This document shows, in pieces, positions 1 to 5,588 of a stretch of 7,049 nt of DNA. A program made the position numbers and the translations under genes. Under the pieces are notes generated by a model. The model had not been told where the DNA came from and ran no database searches. It saw only the letters and a program-made list of their open reading frames with translations. Each line of letters starts with the position of its first letter. Position 1 is the stretch's first letter. The DNA lies in assembly GCA_022701925.1 (NCBI GenBank), contig JAKONM010000135.1, positions 1 to 7,049 of the forward strand, in the 5' to 3' direction. Origin of the DNA: Microbacteriaceae bacterium. GTDB taxonomy: Bacteria > Actinomycetota > Actinomycetes > Actinomycetales > Microbacteriaceae.

Positions 1-353
1 CCTTCCTGTGCGACATCGCCCGGTCGATCACGATCACCGACGCGAAGCCGTTCCACGAGGTCGTCGAGTACCTGGCGGTGCACCGCGACCAGGTGGACGC
101 CGTGCTCGCGGTGCTGGCCCACGTCGACGGAGCCCTGATGGCGTCGCGCATCACCGCGCCGCTGCTGGTGACCGCCGCGCTGATGGACGCGATCGTGCCG
201 CCGTCCGGCCCCTTCGCCGCGTTCAACGCCAGCCCCGCGCAGGGCAAGCAGCTGCTGCTGCACCGCTTCAACGGGCACGAGGGCGGCGGGCCGGACGACG
301 TCGCCGCGTCGCTCGCCTTCATCGCCCGCCATCTGGCGCCTGCCGGCGCATGA
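1..353 (+). CDS. CE7-family acetyl xylan esterase / cephalosporin-C deacetylase, C-terminal part (5' truncated)
   Basis: The reading frame is open from the first base (codons in phase with base 3) to the TGA at 351-353, giving about 116 C-terminal residues of an alpha/beta hydrolase. The start lies outside the window. CE7 enzymes remove acetyl groups from xylo-oligosaccharides and from cephalosporin C, and are usually cytoplasmic hexamers. The visible piece has the family's late landmarks in order: FLCD near the window start, HVDGALMASRITAP, then LMDAIVPPS with the triad aspartate (codon 186-188), then NGHEGGG with the triad histidine (codon 276-278). The nucleophile serine motif must lie upstream. 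The stop overlaps an ATG at 350 (ATGA), so translation may be coupled to the GH10 xylanase gene behind it, which fits joint action on acetylated xylan fragments. A GTG at 78 is an internal codon and not a start. The family call is firm; the natural substrate is inferred from context. Confidence 0.88.
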   Translation, partial: FLCDIARSITITDAKPFHEVVEYLAVHRDQVDAVLAVLAHVDGALMASRITAPLLVTAALMDAIVPPSGPFAAFNASPAQGKQLLLHRFNGHEGGGPDDVAASLAFIARHLAPAGA

Positions 354-397
354 CCTCGACCACGACGCGGCCCTCGGGCCGGGAAGGCGGCTCCGCC

Positions 398-1666
398 GTG
401 ACCACCACCCCTCAGCACCGCATCGGACGCACCCGGCTGACCGTGCAGGACGCGGACGGCCGCCCGCTGGCCGACGCGGACGTGCAGGTCGAGCAGCGCG
501 GGCACGCCTTCGGCTTCGGCAACATCGGCTTCGACTTCCTGCCGCTGGTCGGCGGCCCGGCCCCGGAGGGCGCCGACGAGGTCGAGGCGTTCGGCACCGC
601 GGAGGGCGTGCCGCTCGAGGTGCTGGCGGAGGCCTACCTGGGCCTCTTCGGCCAGACGACGCTGCCGTTCTACTGGGGCCGGTACGAGCCCCGCCGCGGC
701 GCCCCGGACGAGGACCGCCTGCGGCGCACGGCGCAGTGGTTCACCGACCGCGGCGTCGCGGTGAAGGGCCACCCGCTGATGTGGCACACGGTGACGCCCG
801 CGTGGCAGGCGGACCTGCCCCTGGACGAGGTGGAGCGGCTTCAGCGCGAGCGGTCCCGCGCCCTTCCGCGCGACTTCGCCGGGCTGATCGACGTGTGGGA
901 CGCGATCAACGAGGCCGTGATCATGCCGGTCTTCGACAACGGGGCGAACCGCATCACCGACCTGGCGAAGGAGAAGGGGCGCCTCGAGACGGTGCGCCTG
1001 GCCTTCGAGGAGGCCCGCGCGGGCAACCCGTCGGCCACCCTGCTGATCAACGACTTCGACCTGTCGCCGGCCTACGAGCGGTTGATCGAGCAGGTGCTGG
1101 AGGCGGGGATCGCGGTCGACGCGATCGGCCTGCAGACCCACATGCACCAGGGCTACCGGGGGGAGGAGGCCGTCACGGCGATCCTCGACCGCTTCGCGCG
1201 CTTCGGGCTGCCGCTGCACATGACGGAGACCACCCTGCTGTCGGGGCACCTGATGCCCGCCCACATCGAGGACCTGAACGACTACCGCATCCCTGCGTGG
1301 CCGACGACGGAGGAGGGGGAGGCGCGGCAGGCGGACGAGCTGGAGCGCCACTACCGCAACCTCGTCGGGCACCCCGCGGTGCAGGTGATCAACTACTGGG
1401 GCCTCACCGACGCGGGCTCCTGGCTGGGCGCCCCCTGCGGGGTGCTGCGCGCCGACGGCTCGAAGAAGCCCGGGTACCACCGGCTGCAGTCGCTGATCCG
1501 CGGGGAGTGGTGGCTGCCGCGCACGACGCGGCGCACCGACGCCGACGGCGTGCTGGAGGTCGAGGGCTTCGGCGGCGCCTACGCGGTCGAGGCCGCCGGG
1601 GGCTCCGCGGCCTTCACCGTCGAGGCGGGCGGCGACGGCGTCCAGGAGGTGCGGCCGGGGGCATGA
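398..1666 (+). CDS. GH10 endo-beta-1,4-xylanase, predicted intracellular
   Basis: This gene encodes a retaining glycoside hydrolase of family 10 (422 aa from the GTG at 398), which hydrolyses internal beta-1,4 bonds of xylan or xylo-oligosaccharides. Visible landmarks: an N-terminal beta-rich lead (residues 11-48), KGHPLMWH (123-130), the acid/base glutamate in WDAINEAV (E172), GLQTHMHQGY (244-253), the nucleophile glutamate in HMTETTLL (E277), and NYWGLTDAGSW (332-342). A tail after the barrel (about 370-410) looks like a small beta domain. No signal peptide, lipobox or membrane segment is present, so the enzyme probably acts in the cytoplasm on imported oligomers. Start choice: the GTG at 398 has GGGAAGG at 381-387 with a 10-base spacer. 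The in-frame ATG at 350 overlaps the esterase stop but has no clear ribosome site; it would add 16 residues (438 aa). The stop overlaps an in-frame ATG of the lacI gene. Xylanase activity is likely, but beta-1,4-glucanase or mixed activity within GH10 is not excluded. Confidence 0.92.
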   Translation: MTTTPQHRIGRTRLTVQDADGRPLADADVQVEQRGHAFGFGNIGFDFLPLVGGPAPEGADEVEAFGTAEGVPLEVLAEAYLGLFGQTTLPFYWGRYEPRRGAPDEDRLRRTAQWFTDRGVAVKGHPLMWHTVTPAWQADLPLDEVERLQRERSRALPRDFAGLIDVWDAINEAVIMPVFDNGANRITDLAKEKGRLETVRLAFEEARAGNPSATLLINDFDLSPAYERLIEQVLEAGIAVDAIGLQTHMHQGYRGEEAVTAILDRFARFGLPLHMTETTLLSGHLMPAHIEDLNDYRIPAWPTTEEGEARQADELERHYRNLVGHPAVQVINYWGLTDAGSWLGAPCGVLRADGSKKPGYHRLQSLIRGEWWLPRTTRRTDADGVLEVEGFGGAYAVEAAGGSAAFTVEAGGDGVQEVRPGA

Positions 1667-1697
1667 CCGACCCCGCGGCGACGGAGCCGCTGCTCGC

Positions 1698-1703
1698 TAC
1701 GCT
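1698..1703 (+). promoter_or_regulatory. Candidate -10 element for a leaderless lacI transcript
   Basis: TACGCT fits the actinobacterial TANNNT -10 pattern and ends 7 bases before the ATG at 1711. That places the transcription start at or next to the A of the ATG. No convincing -35 hexamer sits 16-19 bases upstream. It lies just after the end of the xylanase gene, and would allow the regulator to be made independently of readthrough from the enzyme genes. Short A/T-containing motifs arise by chance, so this is a modest call. Confidence 0.4.
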
Positions 1704-1710
1704 CTGGCGC

Positions 1711-2772
1711 ATGCCCGCTGACAAGGACGACCAGGTCGTCGCCGCCCGCGCGACCCTGGCCGAGGTCGCGGACATCGCCGACGTCTCGATCTCGACCGTG
1801 TCGAAGGTGCTGAACGGGCGCCCCGGCGTCTCCGACGAGACCCGCGCCAAGATCGAGGGGCTGCTGCAGCAGCAGGGCTACGCGCGCCGGCAGTCCTCCA
1901 CGGGGCCCGCAGCGCTGATCGACGTGCTGGTCTGGGAGATCGACAGCACGTGGGCCGTCGAGCTGATCGCGGGCGTCGAGCGGGTGGCGCGCGAGCACGG
2001 CCTGGGGATGGTCGTCTCGGGCACGCAGGACCGCAAGTCGGCGGACCCCCGCTGGCTCGACGCCGTGCTGGCGAGGCGGCCGGTCGGCGTGCTGCTGGTC
2101 GGCGCCGAGCTGCCCGACGCGCCGCGCCGCGTGCTGCAGTCGCGGCAGGTGCCGGTCGTCACGATCGACCAGGGCGGGCACGCGCACCCGTCGGAGCACT
2201 CCGTGGGCTCGGCCGACTGGAGCGGCGCCTTCCAGGCGACGCGGCACCTGATCGACCTGGGCCACCGCCGCATCGGCATCGTCACCGGGCCGGACGACAT
2301 GATCGCCTCCGTCGCGCGCCTCTCCGGGTTCCGGGCGGCCGTCGAGGCCGCGGGCCTGCCGCTGCCGCCGGAGTACGTGCGGCGCGGCGAGTTCCACCAC
2401 CGCGACGGCCTGGAGCACGGGGGCGCGCTGCTCGAGCTGCCGGAGCCGCCCACCGCGGTGTTCGCCTCCAACGACCTGCAGGCGCTCGGCGTCTACGAGG
2501 CGGCGCGCTCGCACGGCGTGCGCATCCCGGAGCAGCTCTCCGTGGTCGGCTACGACGACCTGAAGGCGGCGTCGTGGGTCTCGCCCGCGTTGACGACCAT
2601 CCGCGTGCCGCTGGCCGAGATGGCCGACCAGGCCACCCGCCTGCTGGTGCGACTGCGCGACGAGCCCGACTTCGCCGTCTCGCACATCGACCTGGCGACC
2701 ACGCTGGTGGTCCGCCAGTCGACCGCGGCACCCGCGGAGGCGGCGGGCGGGCCGGACCCCGTCACCCCCTAG
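1711..2772 (+). CDS. LacI/GalR-family transcriptional regulator, probable xylan-utilisation repressor
   Basis: This gene encodes a sugar-responsive DNA-binding repressor (353 aa from 1711). Residues 15-35 form the LacI-type helix-turn-helix, with VSISTVSKVLNGRPGVSDET across the recognition region. Residues 69-335 are the periplasmic-binding-protein-like effector domain, including DLGHRRIGIVTGP, RLSGFRAAVEAAG, FASNDLQALG, SVVGYDD and LTTIRVPLAEMA. The start is ambiguous. An in-frame ATG at 1663 overlaps the xylanase stop (ATGA), with AGGAGG at 1644-1649, but its spacer is long at 13 bases. The ATG at 1711 follows a TACGCT -10-like box by 7 bases and gives the N-terminal length usual for the family, so I prefer it as a leaderless start. 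The hinge after GYARR is short and lacks the usual leucine-containing helix. The effector is probably a xylo-oligosaccharide, inferred from the flanking esterase, xylanase and importer. Likely targets are its own locus and the divergent region near 4058. Confidence 0.9.
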   Translation: MPADKDDQVVAARATLAEVADIADVSISTVSKVLNGRPGVSDETRAKIEGLLQQQGYARRQSSTGPAALIDVLVWEIDSTWAVELIAGVERVAREHGLGMVVSGTQDRKSADPRWLDAVLARRPVGVLLVGAELPDAPRRVLQSRQVPVVTIDQGGHAHPSEHSVGSADWSGAFQATRHLIDLGHRRIGIVTGPDDMIASVARLSGFRAAVEAAGLPLPPEYVRRGEFHHRDGLEHGGALLELPEPPTAVFASNDLQALGVYEAARSHGVRIPEQLSVVGYDDLKAASWVSPALTTIRVPLAEMADQATRLLVRLRDEPDFAVSHIDLATTLVVRQSTAAPAEAAGGPDPVTP

Positions 2773-2782
2773 GTCCGGGCTC
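2749..2782. terminator. GC-rich hairpin at the convergent lacI / oxidoreductase junction, possible terminator
   Basis: CCGGACC (2752-2758) pairs perfectly with GGTCCGG (2772-2778) around a 13-base loop that contains most of the lacI stop codon. A bulge and about three further pairs can extend the base. No T-tract follows on either strand. Many actinobacterial terminators lack one, so this could serve both converging genes, but in sequence this GC-rich a 7-bp stem can also occur by chance. Confidence 0.3.
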
Positions 2783-2783
2783 C

Positions 2784-3971
2784 TCAGGTCCAGGGCTCGT
2801 CGCCCACCTCGACCGCCTGCCCGCCGGCGGCGGCCTGCTCGATCGCGATGCCGACCCGGTGGTCGTGCAGGCCGTCCCGCAGCGGGTAGGGCGCCGGGCC
2901 CTCTCCGCGCGCCCAGGCGCCGGTCGCGGCGACCAGCTGCGCCGTCCCCAGCTCGTCGTCCGTGAGCCCGCCGCCCTCGAAGCGGTTGCGCCACACGACG
3001 CGTCCGTCGAACGACAGGTGCGTCGTCTCGAGCCCCTCGTAGTGCATGCCGAACCCGGCGACCCGGCGCTCGATGCGTGAGGCGACCGGGGTCGTCGCGT
3101 CCGCCATGCGCACCACGTCCTCGTCGTGGATCTCCCCGTGCGACCCGCGCACCGCCAGGTGGTCCGGTCGCAGCGGGTTCCACCACTGGTTGTCGGTGAA
3201 GTCGTAGAGCCCCGAGCGGCCGTCGCCCAGGTCGAGCGCGGCGAGGACCGTGCGGGCGGGCTTCGGCGCTGCGTCGTGCGTCCAGCCCGCCGGCGTGATC
3301 GGGTCGACGAGCGGCGCGACCGCCGTGGTCGCGCTCACCCGCACCGGGCCGACGTCCACGCCGAGCATCGACCGCATCAGCGCGACGGCGTGGTACAGGT
3401 GGGTCGAGGAGACGTGGGCCGAGCCGGGCGCGCCGATCGTCCCGTCGCGCACGAGGGCCGCCCGCGCCGCGTGCAGCGGCATCAGCGGATACTGCTCGGC
3501 CACCTGCACGAGCCCCGCCGCGCCCACGTCGGCCCAGAGCGCTCGCATCCCCTCGACGTCCGGCGCGGGAGGGGTCTCCGCGAGCACCGGCAGCCCGACC
3601 GCCACGGCCGCGCGGATCAGGTCGGGGGTGACCGGCCACGGCACCGAGAGCACGACGAGGTCGGGCCTGCGGTGCGCGAGCAGCTCCTCCAGCGTGCGGA
3701 AGGCCGGGACGCGGTGCTCCGCCTCGACGCGCGCGCCCGCCTCCGCGCCGCGGGTGACGACGCCGACGGCCTCGAACAGGTCGGGCAGCTGGTGGCCGAG
3801 GCGGAGGTAGGCGAGTGCGCGCCAGCCCGAACCGACGACCGCGAACGTGCTGCGCCGCGGTCGTTCGACGCCGCGGGTGCGGACGACCGCGGGCACGGAG
3901 GCGGGGCCGACGGTCCACGGGCCGCCCTCCTCGAACGCCTGTGCTGCCGGGGACTGCTCGGACGTCGACAT
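2784..3971 (-). CDS. Gfo/Idh/MocA-fold oxidoreductase-like protein with ETP in place of EKP
   Basis: The gene encodes 395 aa, reading from the ATG at 3971 down to the TGA at 2784-2786. Upstream of that ATG on the minus strand are GGAG (9-base spacer) and GAGG (4-base spacer). Longer N-terminal extensions to a TTG near 4031 would run through the promoter region and are unlikely. Residues 42-135 are a Rossmann-type nucleotide-binding region with VVGSGWRA (45-52), TLEELLAHRRPDLVVLSVPW and VLAETPPAPD. The rest resembles the alpha/beta C-terminal domain of the family, with QVAEQYPLMPLHAAR (156-170) and HLYHAVALMR (191-200). Family members are mostly NAD(P)-dependent sugar or polyol dehydrogenases. 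Here the conserved lysine of the EKP motif is threonine (E132-T133-P134), so ordinary dehydrogenase chemistry is uncertain. The gene diverges from the importer operon and converges on lacI, so a role in processing an imported sugar is likely. The substrate is unknown. Confidence 0.85.
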   Translation of the reverse strand: MSTSEQSPAAQAFEEGGPWTVGPASVPAVVRTRGVERPRRSTFAVVGSGWRALAYLRLGHQLPDLFEAVGVVTRGAEAGARVEAEHRVPAFRTLEELLAHRRPDLVVLSVPWPVTPDLIRAAVAVGLPVLAETPPAPDVEGMRALWADVGAAGLVQVAEQYPLMPLHAARAALVRDGTIGAPGSAHVSSTHLYHAVALMRSMLGVDVGPVRVSATTAVAPLVDPITPAGWTHDAAPKPARTVLAALDLGDGRSGLYDFTDNQWWNPLRPDHLAVRGSHGEIHDEDVVRMADATTPVASRIERRVAGFGMHYEGLETTHLSFDGRVVWRNRFEGGGLTDDELGTAQLVAATGAWARGEGPAPYPLRDGLHDHRVGIAIEQAAAGGQAVEVGDEPWT

Positions 3972-4021
3972 GGGACCTCGCTCCGCTCGGGGCAGCGCTG
4001 CTCCGCGACGCCGCGTGCACG

Positions 4022-4027
4022 ACGATA
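4022..4027 (-). promoter_or_regulatory. Candidate -10 element for the minus-strand oxidoreductase-like gene
   Basis: On the minus strand bases 4027-4022 read TATCGT, matching TANNNT. This would put the transcription start near 4015 and leave a leader of about 45 bases before the ATG at 3971. The -35 position (about 4044-4050) carries only a weak CTTTCT match, and it coincides with the GAAAGTTTC palindrome, so a regulator bound there could block this promoter. The location in the only A/T-rich patch of the window supports the call. Confidence 0.4.
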
Positions 4028-4044
4028 ACAAAGCGGCAACAGAG

Positions 4045-4055
4045 AGAAAGTTTCG
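4045..4055. promoter_or_regulatory. GAAA-G-TTTC palindrome, candidate xylan-regulon operator
   Basis: GAAAGTTTC at 4046-4054 is a perfect 4+1+4 inverted repeat. The right arm extends to the full TTTCG box, whereas the left arm reads AGAAA in place of CGAAA. From memory, xylan-related promoters of Streptomyces carry CGAAA boxes and CGAA-N-TTCG inverted repeats bound by a LacI-family regulator of xylobiose transport. The fit to that motif is close, and the setting (importer operon and GH10 gene) agrees. It sits upstream of the importer -35 and over the -35 position of the minus-strand promoter. Confidence 0.5.
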
Positions 4056-4057
4056 CG

Positions 4058-4071
4058 TGTCAGCGTTGCAA
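4058..4071. promoter_or_regulatory. LacI/GalR-type operator overlapping the -35 of the importer promoter
   Basis: TGTCAGCGTTGCAA matches the general LacI/GalR (cre-like) pattern TGNNANCGNTNNCA at seven of its eight fixed positions. The exception is A in place of C at position 13. The central CG is present and the left half TGTCAGCG is strong. The right end is the TTGCAA that I read as the -35 hexamer, so repressor binding would directly mask RNA polymerase. It is a natural candidate for the LacI protein encoded at 1711-2772. Confidence 0.5.
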
Positions 4072-4095
4072 TGTTGCGCAGCGCCCGCCTAGTGT
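4066..4095 (+). promoter_or_regulatory. Candidate sigma-70-type promoter of the ABC importer operon
   Basis: TTGCAA at 4066-4071 (four of six against TTGACA) and TAGTGT at 4090-4095 (matches TANNNT) are separated by 18 bases. The expected transcription start near 4102 leaves a leader of roughly 63 bases before the lipoprotein ATG at 4165. This pair lies downstream of both operator-like motifs, the usual arrangement for repression and derepression by sugar. Confidence 0.5.
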
Positions 4096-4132
4096 CCCCA
4101 CCACAGCCCCGCGGACGTGGCGAGTCGTCAGT

Positions 4133-4157
4133 CGTCCGCACCCCCCAACGACGGACG
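4133..4157 (+). promoter_or_regulatory. Small hairpin in the leader of the solute-binding protein gene
   Basis: CGTCCG (4133-4138) can pair with CGGACG (4152-4157) around a 13-base loop with a run of six C. The 3' arm overlaps the start of the purine-rich ribosome site (GGACGGAAG, 4153-4161) just before the ATG at 4165. The leader also holds a tandem AGTCGTC duplication (4123-4136). The structure is short, so an effect on translation is only a possibility. Confidence 0.2.
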
Positions 4158-4164
4158 GAAGACG

Positions 4165-5535
4165 ATGCGGTTCTCCTCACTCCCCATGCGCAGGGCGGCG
4201 GCCTTCGCCGCCACGACCGCGCTCCTCGTCGCCGGTCTCACCGGCTGCAGCAGCGCCTCCGGCGGCGGCGACGGCGGCCCCGCCGACTCCGGCGACATCA
4301 CCTGGTGGAGCTGGACGCCCGACAACAACGTCGCCGAGTCCGAGATCGCGGCGTTCAACAAGCAGTACCCGGACATCAAGGTGACGTACCGCAAGGTGCC
4401 CATCGACAACTACGCCGCGCTGCTGCGGCCCGCGCTCGCCTCCAACGACGGCCCCGACGTGTTCTCCGTGAACGCCACCGGCTCGTTCTCCGCGCAGACC
4501 TTCGGCTCGTACGCGGCGGACCTCACGCCCGCGGTGGAGGAGCTGCTCGGCGCGGACTGGGAGTCGAAGGTCTTCGCCGGCGGCACCGACGCCTTCACGA
4601 TCGACGACCGACTGGTCGCGGCGCAGTGGGCGCGGGTCGGCGCCGGCCTCATGTGGATCAACAAGGACACGTTCGACCAGTACGACGTCGAGGTGCCGAC
4701 CACCTACGACGAGTGGGTCGCCGCGTGCAAGGTCTTCCGCTCGAAGGGCCTCGGCTGCTTCCGCGAGGGCCTCGCCGGCAGCGCGGGCTTCATCGTCGAC
4801 ACCATGCACTCGATCGTCGACAGCGTGGAGCCGGGCCTCTGGGCGAACGCGCTGGCCGGGAAGGCGAAGTGGGACGACCCCGGCTTCGTCGAGGCCTTCG
4901 GCATCCTGCGCAAGATGCAGGACGACGGCATCCTCGACAAGGGCTCCGTCGGCATCCAGCAGTACCCCGACGTGAACAACGCCTTCCTCTCCGGCAAGGT
5001 GCCGATGGTGCAGATGGGCACCTGGTACTCGCAGTACTCGATCGTGAAGAACCTCGACGCCGCGCTCGAGGGCGCCGGCGTCGCTCCCGGCGGCGACCGC
5101 CTGGTCAGCCTCCCCGTCGCCTTCCCCGACGTGGCCGGCAAGGGCAACCCCTCCACCGTCTTCTCGGACGTGGACGCGGGCAACTCGGTGAACGCGAAGA
5201 GCAAGAACCGCAACGCGGCGACCACGTTCGCGCTCTGGCTCGGCACGACGAAGGCCGGGCAGGAGGCCGTGGTGAGCAACCTCGACGCCGTGGCGACCCT
5301 GAAGGGCGTGGCACCGGACTTCGACTCGATCGAGCTGGTGGACGAGCAGGTGCAGCGACCGGCGCTCGAGCAGCTGGCCGGCTCGCTCGACGCGAAGCTC
5401 GACCCGCGGTACGGCACGACGCTGACCGCCGAGCTGAGCCAGGCGGTCATCGACGCCAGCCAGGCGATGGTGAACAGCAGCAAGTCGCCCGAGGACGCGG
5501 CGAAGGACGTGCAGTCCGTCGCCGACGCGGGCTGA
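4165..5535 (+). CDS. ABC transporter sugar-binding lipoprotein (extracellular solute-binding family 1), probable xylo-oligosaccharide binder
   Basis: The gene encodes a 456-aa importer receptor anchored to the outer face of the membrane. The N-terminus is a lipoprotein signal: MRFSSLPMRR, a hydrophobic stretch (11-25) and the lipobox LTGC with the lipidated cysteine at C28, followed by a Ser/Gly-rich linker. The mature part carries family-1 features: DITWWSWTPDNN (44-55), EIAAFNKQYPDIKVTYRKVP, NDGPDVFSV, GLMWINKDTFDQYDVEVPTTYDEW and MVQMGTWYSQYSI. Aromatic residues such as WWSW and WY suit sugar stacking. C188 and C198 are 10 residues apart and could form a disulfide outside the cell. The start at 4165 has a purine-rich GGACGGAAG before it and an ideal signal; the in-frame GTG at 4117 would add a non-signal extension and is rejected. 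It is the first gene of the importer operon. Ligand specificity is inferred from the xylanase and esterase nearby; another plant oligosaccharide remains possible. Confidence 0.92.
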   Translation: MRFSSLPMRRAAAFAATTALLVAGLTGCSSASGGGDGGPADSGDITWWSWTPDNNVAESEIAAFNKQYPDIKVTYRKVPIDNYAALLRPALASNDGPDVFSVNATGSFSAQTFGSYAADLTPAVEELLGADWESKVFAGGTDAFTIDDRLVAAQWARVGAGLMWINKDTFDQYDVEVPTTYDEWVAACKVFRSKGLGCFREGLAGSAGFIVDTMHSIVDSVEPGLWANALAGKAKWDDPGFVEAFGILRKMQDDGILDKGSVGIQQYPDVNNAFLSGKVPMVQMGTWYSQYSIVKNLDAALEGAGVAPGGDRLVSLPVAFPDVAGKGNPSTVFSDVDAGNSVNAKSKNRNAATTFALWLGTTKAGQEAVVSNLDAVATLKGVAPDFDSIELVDEQVQRPALEQLAGSLDAKLDPRYGTTLTAELSQAVIDASQAMVNSSKSPEDAAKDVQSVADAG

Positions 5536-5588
5536 CCCGGTTCGATGCGGGCGACGGCGGCGAGACGGACGGTCGGAGGACGACGACG

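Noticed and set aside
8..397. Upstream extension of the xylanase frame into the esterase
   Set aside because: The esterase frame there carries clear CE7 motifs, while the extended xylanase frame is Arg-rich and featureless; GTG 398 or ATG 350 explains the start.
1579..4020. Long minus-strand open frame of 813 codons across lacI and the oxidoreductase gene
   Set aside because: Arg/Gly/Ala-rich translation without domains, antisense to a clear LacI protein; it is a by-product of high GC third positions.
3847..4092. Possible small + strand gene across the divergent promoter region
   Set aside because: It is antisense to the start of the oxidoreductase-like gene, has no convincing ribosome site, and overlaps the promoter elements.
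4071..5588. Upstream extension of the permease 1 frame through the binding-protein gene
   Set aside because: Only the part from 5589 has membrane segments and the EAA loop, and that ATG has a good ribosome site; the rest is a shadow frame.
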